This document shows, piece by piece, positions 1 to 4,993 of a DNA stretch of 5,320 bases. Source of the DNA: Anaerolineae bacterium. Its GTDB lineage: Bacteria; Chloroflexota; Anaerolineae; Aggregatilineales; Phototrophicaceae. The notes beneath the pieces were generated by a model, which was not told the origin of the DNA, did no database searches, and saw only the letters and a program-made list of their open reading frames with translations. Within the stretch, counting starts at the first letter, position 1; every line of letters begins with the position of its first letter. The translations under genes and the position numbers were made by a program. The stretch lies in the NCBI GenBank assembly GCA_019912905.1, contig JAIOHO010000527.1, positions 1 to 5,320 of the forward strand, given 5' to 3'.

Positions 1-1
1 C

Positions 2-460
2 GAGGGGCTGGAGTTCTTCGCTCATATTCCCACCATCCTGCCCAAGCTGGAGACGCTGGAAGCCGTCGGCCTGGGCTATATCCGCATCGGCCAGCCCGCC
101 ACGACTCTCAGCGGCGGAGAAGCCCAACGCGTCAAGCTCAGCCGCGAGTTGGCGAAGCGTGCCACCGGCCAGACGCTCTACATTCTCGACGAACCCTCCA
201 CCGGCCTGCACGCGGCGGATGTCAAACGCCTGATCGCGGTGATCCAGCAGCTGGTCGATCATGGCAACACCGTGCTGGTCATCGAGCACAACCTGGACAT
301 CATCAAGGTCGCCGATCACATCATCGACCTGGGGCCGGAGGGCGGTGACGCTGGCGGCTGGGTGATTGCCACCGGCACGCCCGAAGAAATCGCACAGAAC
401 GAGGCCAGCTACACCGGCCAGTTCCTGAAACCGTATCTGACACTCGCGGAAGTGGTCTGA
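2..460 (+). CDS. uvrA: UvrA, excinuclease ABC subunit A (C-terminal part)
   Basis: This is the last 152 residues of UvrA, the ATP-binding damage-recognition subunit of nucleotide excision repair, which loads UvrB onto lesions in the cytoplasm. The frame is open from the window edge, so the start and roughly the first five sixths of the usual 940-residue protein lie outside. In order it shows the second ABC signature LSGGEAQRVKL (bases about 107-139), the Walker B segment TLYILDEPSTGLH, and the switch histidine in VIEHNLDII. The typical UvrA tail DHIIDLGPEGGDAGG follows, then a GTPEEIA stretch and a short C-terminus. A tryptophan follows the GG of the tail where a smaller or charged residue is more usual; this is minor. 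The stop is TGA at 458-460. The downstream membrane-protein gene starts 50 bp later with its own ribosome binding site. Identification is firm; only the truncation by the window limits it. Confidence 0.97.
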   Translation, partial: EGLEFFAHIPTILPKLETLEAVGLGYIRIGQPATTLSGGEAQRVKLSRELAKRATGQTLYILDEPSTGLHAADVKRLIAVIQQLVDHGNTVLVIEHNLDIIKVADHIIDLGPEGGDAGGWVIATGTPEEIAQNEASYTGQFLKPYLTLAEVV

Positions 461-466
461 TCTCAG

Positions 467-495
467 AGGGGTGAGTCGCAGAACGGCCCACCCCT
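467..495 (+). terminator. Hairpin after uvrA, possible weak terminator
   Basis: AGGGGTG (467-473) and CACCCCT (489-495) form a perfect 7-bp inverted repeat around a 15-nt loop, starting 7 bp after the uvrA stop. No T-run follows the right arm, so a standard intrinsic terminator is not supported. The hairpin also sits just before the ribosome binding site of the next gene (503-506), so it may equally affect its translation or mRNA stability. Confidence 0.3.
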
Positions 496-510
496 TGAAA
501 ACGGAGTACC

Positions 511-897
511 ATGAATACCGATGTGCTGATTTACCTGCTTGCGGCAGCCGTGCTCATCATCCTGGCGTTTGTGGCCGGGCGTCTGCTGCGGCGAAGACCG
601 AGCGTCGCCTCTGAGCCGCCTGATTGGATTTCGCAGCGCCCGGAGCATTTCGAGCGCGGCGAGCAGTACTGCGAACTGCGGGTGGACTTCAACTACACCG
701 ACGAGAAACCCTCCACATCGCGCGTGACGGCCACCTACTTCAGCCTCGAAGACCATCGCCGCGAGGTGCTTTCCGATCACATGACCGAGAGTGAGTTCAG
801 CCAGCAGCGGGCGAAGCTGCGCCGCGACGGGTGGCAGGAAACCTACAAATCCGTCGATCGAGAGGGGCAGTCGTACTACTACCGCCGCAGTGCCTAG
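511..897 (+). CDS. Small single-pass membrane protein of unknown function
   Basis: I do not recognise this 128-residue protein. Residues about 5-26 form one strongly hydrophobic helix (IYLLAAAVLIILAFVAG), followed at once by LLRRR. By the positive-inside rule this places the N-terminus outside and the remaining 100 residues in the cytoplasm. That tail is hydrophilic, mixed-charge and rich in aromatic residues. It has a beta-like stretch (CELRVDFNYT, SRVTATYFSL) and ends in YYYRR; it holds one cysteine and no motif I can name. The start ATG has GGAG at 503-506, a rather short 4-nt spacing. Base composition matches neighbouring genes, which together with the clean membrane helix supports a real gene. 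It follows uvrA by 50 bp and may be cotranscribed, but no functional link to repair is visible. A signal-anchor reading is more likely than a cleaved signal peptide because no AxA site follows the helix. Confidence 0.75.
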   Translation: MNTDVLIYLLAAAVLIILAFVAGRLLRRRPSVASEPPDWISQRPEHFERGEQYCELRVDFNYTDEKPSTSRVTATYFSLEDHRREVLSDHMTESEFSQQRAKLRRDGWQETYKSVDREGQSYYYRRSA

Positions 898-911
898 CTG
901 CGATCAAAATC

Positions 912-920
912 TGCTACAAT
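912..920 (+). promoter_or_regulatory. Extended -10 promoter element before the Uma2 gene
   Basis: TGCTACAAT matches the extended -10 pattern TGn-TATAAT with one mismatch in the hexamer (915-920). No good -35 is seen 16-18 bp upstream, which extended -10 promoters tolerate. Transcription would start near 927, leaving a leader of about 22 nt before the ATG at 949. The first in-frame ATG (919) lies inside this element, so it would not be in the transcript. Confidence 0.4.
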
Positions 921-948
921 GGCTGCATACGAGCCTTTGAGGTGGGAC

Positions 949-1491
949 ATGGTTGTCCAGAGCACCATGACAACGGAGGAGTTTGAAACCTGGGTGCGTC
1001 TGCCTGAAAATGGAGAGCGCCATTTCGAACTCATCCACGGGGAGATGGTCGAAAAAATGGCGAGCCAGCAGAAACATTCGAGCGTCTCCACCGCCTTATG
1101 CAGCTACGTCACCATGCATCTCTTTCAAAACGATCTGCCCGGTTTCACAACGGGCGAAACGGGCGGCTATGACCTGGGGCCAGGGCAGCGGTTTCTGCCG
1201 GACTGCGCCTATGTGGCCGAAGGCACACCGGGCAGCGAGGTTTACAGTACCCAACTGCCTGCCCTGGTGATTGAAGTCGTGTCTGACCCTTCCAATGAGC
1301 GCGAACTGCGCCATCTACGCAACAAACGTGAAAGTTATCTCAAGGTGGGCGCAACCGTCTGGGAGGTATATCCCGACGATGCCCTGGTGGATATTTTTAC
1401 CCCGGATGGGCGCTACCGCACAGAGCGCGACAAGCTGGCTTTCGAGGGTCTGCCCGGACTGACGATTCCGCTGTCAAAGATATTCGGATAA
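949..1491 (+). CDS. Uma2-family (DUF820) PD-(D/E)XK nuclease-like protein
   Basis: This 180-residue protein belongs to the Uma2 family, restriction-endonuclease-fold proteins that are abundant as many paralogues in Cyanobacteria and Chloroflexota and whose cellular role is unclear. Family landmarks appear in order: an N-terminal MTTEEFETW segment, FELIHGEMVE (glutamate about residue 27), the LPDCAYVA motif (Asp about 85), and LVIEVVSDPS (Glu about 109). Then comes the RNKRESYLKVGATVWEVYPD block (Lys about 126), and finally the usual C-terminal LPGLTIPLSKIF. All expected acidic positions and the lysine are present, so the fold and possibly metal-dependent nuclease chemistry look intact. An ATG at 919 would add ten residues but has no ribosome binding site and overlaps a probable -10 element. 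The ATG at 949 has GAGGTGGG at 939-946 with about 6 nt spacing from GAGG and is preferred. No restriction methylase or toxin-antitoxin partner is adjacent. Confidence 0.9.
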   Translation: MVVQSTMTTEEFETWVRLPENGERHFELIHGEMVEKMASQQKHSSVSTALCSYVTMHLFQNDLPGFTTGETGGYDLGPGQRFLPDCAYVAEGTPGSEVYSTQLPALVIEVVSDPSNERELRHLRNKRESYLKVGATVWEVYPDDALVDIFTPDGRYRTERDKLAFEGLPGLTIPLSKIFG

Positions 1492-1749
1492 TTGAAATTA
1501 CACAATCGGTTGAGCGCTCTCAACAGCAACGCCTTTGTTTGAGAATCTTGTTCATAGGATGTGTTGACTGAATGAAGAATTCACTGACGTCAGATGCAGC
1601 TATCTTGCGAATGAGGTAGCACCATTTCTTTAGACTTTCCTCTTTCAACGTTTCTATGATCCCGACGACTCGGATGATTTCTTTCGTCTCCCTGTTATAG
1701 GCTCAGTGAATTAATTGGTGCAACACATTTGTTCTAGCGGAGACTAAGA
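1492..1749. other. AT-richer intergenic stretch without a convincing gene
   Basis: GC is about 43% over 1501-1740 by hand count (104 of 240), clearly below the flanking genes. It contains a small hairpin at 1509-1524 (GTTGAG, loop CGCT, CTCAAC) just after the Uma2 stop, with only a weak T-rich follow-up. It also holds a 10-bp perfect palindrome CTGACGTCAG at 1584-1593, and TTATAG at 1695-1700 as a poor -10 candidate for the ankyrin gene. On the minus strand a frame of 60 codons is open (1702-1523, stop at 1522-1520), but it lacks an early start codon and a ribosome binding site. I see no gene I can support; a decayed gene or imported fragment is possible. Confidence 0.5.
1509..1524 (+). terminator. 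Short hairpin after the Uma2 gene, weak terminator candidate
   Basis: GTTGAG and CTCAAC pair perfectly around CGCT, 17 bp after the Uma2 stop codon. The stem is short and moderate in GC. The downstream sequence has TTTGTTTG rather than an uninterrupted T-run and begins about 10 nt away, so termination activity is uncertain. Confidence 0.25.
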
Positions 1750-2415
1750 ATGGCGGACAATCGAGCATTCTTCAAGGCGATTCAAGAGGGGGATGTCCCG
1801 GCAGTTGAGGCAGCTCTGCGCCAACAGAGCGATCTCAAACTGGCGAAGAACGAACACGGAGTCTCGGCCCTGCTGCTGGCAATCTATTACGGGCAGCGCG
1901 CCGTTGTTGAGTTGCTGCTGGCGCAGGGAATCGAAACCTCGATCTTTGAGGCGGCAGCCCTCGGCCAGACCGAACGGGTCGAAGCCCTGCTGGACGAATC
2001 GCCCCGCCTGCTGGATGCCTTCTCCGACGATGGCTTTACGCCGCTGGGCCTCGCATCCTTCTTCGGCCATGCGGACAGCGCCGCGTACCTGCTGCGCAAT
2101 GGAGCCGACCCCAATCTCCCGGCGCGCAATCCCATGCAGGTGCGGCCCATTCATTCGGCAGTCGCCAACGGCAATGAGCAGGTCGGCTTCACCATCGCCC
2201 GGCTGCTGCTGGAACACGGGGCGGAAGTGAATGTGGCCCAACATGGCGGCTGGACCCCGCTCCATCAGGCCGCTGCGCACGGACAGGACTCGGTGGTCAG
2301 GCTGCTGCTTCAGCACGGCGCGAACCCATCCGCCATCAGCGACGATGGCAAAACGCCGCTTGCGATGGCACAGGCTAACGAGCACTACAGTACGGTCGCG
2401 CTGCTGGAGAGCTAA
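1750..2415 (+). CDS. Ankyrin-repeat protein
   Basis: This 221-residue protein consists almost entirely of ankyrin repeats, helix-turn-helix modules that bind partner proteins. An N-terminal degenerate cap (residues 1-33) is followed by repeats near 35-63 (NEHGVSALLLAIYYGQ) and a degenerate unit at 64-93. Clear repeats follow at 94-126 (DGFTPLGLASFFGHADSAAY), at 130-163 (an insertion-bearing unit ending LLLEHGAEVN), and at 166-196 (GGWTPLHQAAAHGQDSVVRL). A C-terminal cap at 199-221 begins DGKTPLAMA. There is no signal peptide or membrane helix, so a cytoplasmic location is likely. The ATG is preceded by GGAG at 1739-1742 with 7 nt spacing. The stop at 2413-2415 lies 4 bp from the stop of the converging cytochrome gene. 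The binding partner cannot be inferred from the sequence; the family call is firm, the function unknown. Confidence 0.93.
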   Translation: MADNRAFFKAIQEGDVPAVEAALRQQSDLKLAKNEHGVSALLLAIYYGQRAVVELLLAQGIETSIFEAAALGQTERVEALLDESPRLLDAFSDDGFTPLGLASFFGHADSAAYLLRNGADPNLPARNPMQVRPIHSAVANGNEQVGFTIARLLLEHGAEVNVAQHGGWTPLHQAAAHGQDSVVRLLLQHGANPSAISDDGKTPLAMAQANEHYSTVALLES

Positions 2416-2419
2416 CCGG

Positions 2420-2842
2420 TCACAGCGTCATCAGATAGGCGACGAGGTCCGCGACGTCCTGTGCCGAGAGACGTTCGGCATACTCGGTATACATGCTCAC
2501 GTGGAAGCCAGAAACGACGTAATGGGCAGGCTGTAAAATGCTGTCTTCGAGGTACTGCTCGGCGCTGAATCCCTCGATGCGCGACCCGGCGCGGTCGGCG
2601 ATATTCTCAAGATTTGGCCCCAGGCTGAATCCATAGCCGCCCTTGACCACCTGATGGCAGGTCGTGCAGGGGGGTGCTTCATTTTGATTATGCGTGAAAA
2701 TTTCGGCCCCGCGCGCCGGATCGCCGACCCGAGTCGATTCTGTCGGTTCAGGCCCCAGCAGGTGCGCCCACAGGGTTAAACCAGAGCAGCCCATCAGCAG
2801 CAGCCCGGCAAGCAGGCATGCCGCGAGTCGATCCAATCGCAT
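2420..2842 (-). CDS. Lipoprotein cytochrome c, single heme
   Basis: This 140-residue exported class I-type cytochrome c would transfer electrons on the outer face of the cytoplasmic membrane. Residues 1-19 form a lipoprotein signal peptide (MRLDR, hydrophobic core, lipobox LLMGC with Cys19 as the lipidated residue). The heme-binding motif CTTCH is at residues 59-63, preceded by a DPARGAEIF helix typical of small c-type cytochromes. Met117 in HVSMYTEYAERL is the probable sixth ligand, and the C-terminal LSAQDVADLVAYLMTL helix is characteristic of the family. The chosen ATG (base 2842) has GAGGA at 2849-2853 with 6 nt spacing. A longer in-frame start further right would bury the lipobox and run into the neighbouring gene. 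It lies 109 bp downstream of the ScyD/ScyE-family gene on the same strand, so cotranscription and a joint redox role are plausible. The physiological donor and acceptor are not shown. Confidence 0.93.
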   Translation of the reverse strand: MRLDRLAACLLAGLLLMGCSGLTLWAHLLGPEPTESTRVGDPARGAEIFTHNQNEAPPCTTCHQVVKGGYGFSLGPNLENIADRAGSRIEGFSAEQYLEDSILQPAHYVVSGFHVSMYTEYAERLSAQDVADLVAYLMTL

Positions 2843-2864
2843 GATTCGTCCTCGATGCAGCAAG

Positions 2865-2888
2865 CGGGGCGGTTCGCGGACCGCCCCG
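2865..2888 (-). repeat. Perfect 9-bp hairpin between the propeller and cytochrome genes
   Basis: On the plus strand CGGGGCGGT (2865-2873) and ACCGCCCCG (2880-2888) are exact reverse complements around a 6-nt loop. On the transcribed (minus) strand the stem ends about 11 nt before the cytochrome ribosome binding site and has no T-run after it. It therefore looks like an intercistronic stabilising or processing hairpin or an attenuator rather than a plain terminator. On the plus strand the following bases include a short TTTT, but no plus-strand gene ends here. Confidence 0.5.
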
Positions 2889-2951
2889 GACACTTTTATA
2901 CACAGGAACTGGCACAGTGCAGTAGAGATAGCGCACACGCCAGCCAACGGA

Positions 2952-3995
2952 CTACATATCCGTCGCCAGCTTGACCACACCCGCAGGCATTCCAGGCGCA
3001 AAGATGAGAGTCCCAACGGTTACATACAGCGCACCATCCGGGCCTTTGGCAATGCCAAACGGAGCCAGTAAACCCTCAGCCACCGGGGTCACACCATCGG
3101 CGCTTACCGTCACCACACTGCCCGGCCCAGGCCCCTGTTCGCCAAAGACGACCAGTTGCACGGCATACAGCGTGTCACCGTCCAGCAGGATGTCACTGAC
3201 CGCGTTCAGACCGCTGAAGGTTTCCACCAGTTCGTCGTCCGCCCAGTGCTCGATTTTGCCCGCGCCGGGAGCCAGCCCTGCGCCCAGGAAGCCGATATAG
3301 AGTTCGTCGTTGTGCCCCACTTCAATCGAGGTCGGCACCGGGTTATCGGGCCAGCTGTGGACCACCTTCAGCCCGCCGTCCCGGGTCCAGGACAGCAGAT
3401 CGTTTTGCCCGGCATTGACGATATACATCGTGCCATCGGATCCCCAGGCAATGTCGGACACATTGGTATCAAAGCCGTTGCCGTCCGGGTCCTCGGCCAG
3501 TTCGATGCCATTCAGGTTGATGACCGTCTTGGTTGCCAGCGTCGCGGCATCCAGTTCAACCACCGAGTCCATCCAGTATGCCCCAAATGTCCCGGCTCCG
3601 CTGCCATTGAACACCACCCACAGGGAGTGATCGTGCGGAATCACGCGATACAGGCCAGTAGTCTCCATCTCGCTGGCATAGCTGGGGAAACCGACGATGA
3701 GATCGCTGGCGGTCCCATCCGGCGCAATCGACACGACGCGCCCGGTCAGGCCCGCTTTCACGGCTGCCTCACCTTCAGGCCCCGGCAGGGTGAATTCCTG
3801 CTCACCGCCGGTACCGGCTACCGCCACCAGCAGGTTGCCATTCGAATCAAATGCCAGGCCGCGCGGCGCACCCAGATCACCCAGCACCAGTTCACCGGGC
3901 AGCGGCGGCATCCCTTCCTGTGCCGCCAGCGGCAGTGCCGCGAGCAGCATCAGACTGGCAGCAACCCACGCAAAAACACGAACCCTACGAGACAT
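2952..3995 (-). CDS. Secreted ScyD/ScyE-family beta-propeller protein
   Basis: This 347-residue exported protein resembles the ScyD/ScyE family, named after genes in the cyanobacterial scytonemin cluster but widespread in bacteria without scytonemin. Residues 1-25 are a Sec signal peptide (MSRRVRVFAW, hydrophobic core, cleavage probably near LPLAA|QEG). The mature part is a series of blades of NHL/SMP-30-like type. Examples are LGAPRGLAFDSNGNLLVAVA (41-60), GRVVSIAPDGT (85-95), VSDIAWGSDGTMYIVNAG (179-196), VPTSIEVGHNDELYIGFLG (220-238), and APFGIAKGPDGALYVTVG (311-328). The segment AGTGGEQEFTLPGPEG is typical of the family near the first blade. No catalytic residue set can be assigned. The ATG at base 3995 has AAGGAG at 4002-4007 with 6 nt spacing. 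The frame is open further upstream, but that extension lacks family similarity. A cytochrome c lipoprotein gene follows on the same strand, suggesting a periplasmic or extracytoplasmic redox or binding role. Confidence 0.9.
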   Translation of the reverse strand: MSRRVRVFAWVAASLMLLAALPLAAQEGMPPLPGELVLGDLGAPRGLAFDSNGNLLVAVAGTGGEQEFTLPGPEGEAAVKAGLTGRVVSIAPDGTASDLIVGFPSYASEMETTGLYRVIPHDHSLWVVFNGSGAGTFGAYWMDSVVELDAATLATKTVINLNGIELAEDPDGNGFDTNVSDIAWGSDGTMYIVNAGQNDLLSWTRDGGLKVVHSWPDNPVPTSIEVGHNDELYIGFLGAGLAPGAGKIEHWADDELVETFSGLNAVSDILLDGDTLYAVQLVVFGEQGPGPGSVVTVSADGVTPVAEGLLAPFGIAKGPDGALYVTVGTLIFAPGMPAGVVKLATDM

Positions 3996-4103
3996 ACGAA
4001 GCTCCTTCAATGAAAGAATATCCAGTTTAGAGGATTGGGTGCGGCTCACGATGCAGAAGCGAACCAAATCTATCTGCCATTGCAGTTCGCTCGATAACGA
4101 TCT

Positions 4104-4137
4104 CCCCATGTTCCAAAGAGCGGAACATCCCCCATGT
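4104..4137. promoter_or_regulatory. Inverted repeat with flanking direct repeats, possible operator
   Basis: ATGTTCC (4108-4114) and GGAACAT (4122-4128) are perfect inverted repeats around 7 bases. The octamer CCCCATGT occurs at 4104-4111 and again at 4130-4137. The site lies 109-142 bp upstream of the ScyD/ScyE-family start and 65 bp or more past the SET gene stop, where a regulator site for the propeller-cytochrome unit could be. The orientation GTTCC-N7-GGAAC differs from the Gram-positive LexA box (GAAC-N4-GTTC). No regulator is encoded nearby. Confidence 0.35.
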
Positions 4138-4201
4138 AATCTATCGTAAGGAATTCGGGCCGCTTTGTCTATAGGTCAGCCGCCCGGACCTTCATGCTTT
4201 C

Positions 4202-4735
4202 TCAAGGATTCGACGATGCTTCATGCAGCGCATCGATCAACTGCTGAACATAGGTCGAAAAGTTACCCTGGTAGCGGGCCTGAAGCTCAGGAAGCTGCCA
4301 GTCCTGGGCTGTCACCCGACCCCGGCAGTTCGAGGCACCGCACCGGCACTCGAAATCGTCGAAGTCATTGGTTTCCGACATGGCGTAATCAAAACAGATT
4401 TCCTCGCCGGGCGCGATGGCACGCAGCGCCACCAGGCCCACCTGACCACTAATACCGGCATTCGGATCACACGAATGATTCACCCGGTCCGCGTCTTCGG
4501 GGTCGATTGGGGCCATAAACAGATCGGCCTCCACTTGCAGGCTCAGGCTGCGGATCTCAGGCGGCAGGTGGACCAACTCCGCGCCCGTCACCACGCGCCC
4601 GCCCCACAAGGCCAGCAGTTCATCGGCGGCAATCGGCTCACGGGCAAACACGCCGATTCCCCGGCCCGGGCTGGAATGTGCCTCAACTTTGGAGGATAGA
4701 TAGGAATACAACATCCATACTCGCTTTCTGAACAT
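4202..4735 (-). CDS. SET-domain protein lysine N-methyltransferase
   Basis: This small stand-alone SET-domain protein, 177 residues from the first ATG, is predicted to transfer methyl groups from S-adenosylmethionine to protein lysines in the cytoplasm. Family motifs appear in order: GRGIGVFAREPIAADELLALWGG (from about 24, with the GxG of motif I), RVNHSCDPNAG (84-94, the NHSCxPN cofactor and knot motif), and GEEICFDYA (110-118, with the catalytic-channel Tyr117). The post-SET motif CRCGASNC (130-137, three zinc-binding cysteines) follows, then a C-terminal helical tail. Everything needed for activity appears present. Two starts are possible: base 4735, used here, and base 4714, which would give 170 residues; both lie downstream of the candidate promoter and neither has a strong ribosome binding site. 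The histone-like substrates of eukaryotic relatives are absent in most bacteria, so the target is unknown. It is 206 bp upstream of the propeller gene on the same strand, too far to assume one operon. Confidence 0.92.
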   Translation of the reverse strand: MFRKRVWMLYSYLSSKVEAHSSPGRGIGVFAREPIAADELLALWGGRVVTGAELVHLPPEIRSLSLQVEADLFMAPIDPEDADRVNHSCDPNAGISGQVGLVALRAIAPGEEICFDYAMSETNDFDDFECRCGASNCRGRVTAQDWQLPELQARYQGNFSTYVQQLIDALHEASSNP

Positions 4736-4765
4736 AATGGGTAGGCAGGATCAGCCACGAGGTCT

Positions 4766-4795
4766 ATTATCGGTCGATTGCGGTCGCCGATGCAA
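4766..4795 (-). promoter_or_regulatory. Candidate sigma-70-type promoter for the SET gene
   Basis: Read on the minus strand: TTGCAT (4795-4790) as a weak -35, an 18-bp spacer, and GATAAT (4771-4766) as a -10 matching five of six consensus bases. The expected start of transcription is near 4759, giving a leader of about 24 nt to the ATG at 4735 and 45 nt to the alternative at 4714. The -35 matches only three of six positions, so confidence is limited. Confidence 0.35.
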
Positions 4796-4897
4796 GGGGG
4801 CACCGGGCAAGGGGAGATCAATTCCAAACACCGGGCTGCGCCGGGGTCGCCCGCCGCAGTGTTCATACAAATCAACCAAATAATCTCATGAATTATT

Positions 4898-4949
4898 TAT
4901 ACTTTTTGCCCAATTGTTTATTCCACATGTAATCAAACAGGTGTATACT
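4898..4949 (+). promoter_or_regulatory. Candidate promoter region for the dehydrogenase gene
   Basis: The AT-rich stretch carries two copies of TATACTTTT, at 4898-4906 and 4944-4952. Each begins with a TATACT hexamer that fits a -10 box in five of six positions. The second is better placed, with a start near 4956 and a 38-nt leader. No good -35 lies 16-18 bp upstream of either. An imperfect inverted repeat CACATGT/ACAGGTG (4924-4930, 4937-4943; one mismatch, 6-nt loop) abuts the second hexamer and could be a regulator site. Confidence 0.35.
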
Positions 4950-4993
4950 TTTCGTAAATTGAGGAGAATTCCGATAAAGGAGCCATCATCAAA

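Noticed and set aside
1634..1711. Resemblance of a short plus-strand stretch (FYDPDDSDDFFRLP) to the C-terminal part of Cas2
   Set aside because: It is only about 26 codons with no start, no CRISPR repeats and no other cas gene in the window; the similarity is too slight to support.
1744..2385. 213-codon open frame on the minus strand across the ankyrin gene
   Set aside because: The plus strand encodes clear ankyrin repeats there; the opposite frame reads as low-complexity Gln/Arg-rich sequence without domains and is a shadow caused by codon bias.
2843..3016. N-terminal extension of the cytochrome gene to an upstream ATG
   Set aside because: It would overlap the end of the propeller gene and displace the lipobox signal peptide from the N-terminus; the ATG at 2842 has a good ribosome binding site.
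3156..4013. 285-codon open frame on the plus strand across the propeller gene
   Set aside because: It is antisense to a gene with a signal peptide, ribosome binding site and regular propeller blades; its own translation is rich in His, Gln and Arg without recognisable motifs.
3996..4109. N-terminal extension of the propeller gene to an ATG at base 4109
   Set aside because: The extra 38 residues precede a proper Sec signal peptide, and the internal ATG has AAGGAG at ideal spacing.
4108..4128. LexA (SOS) box reading of the GTTCC/GGAAC repeat
   Set aside because: The half-sites are in the opposite orientation to GAAC-N4-GTTC and the spacer is 7 bases, so it does not fit the known SOS box.
4173..4191. 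AGGTC/GACCT hairpin downstream of the SET gene as a terminator
   Set aside because: It has only a 5-bp stem with a 9-nt loop and no T-run on the minus strand; this is too weak to call.
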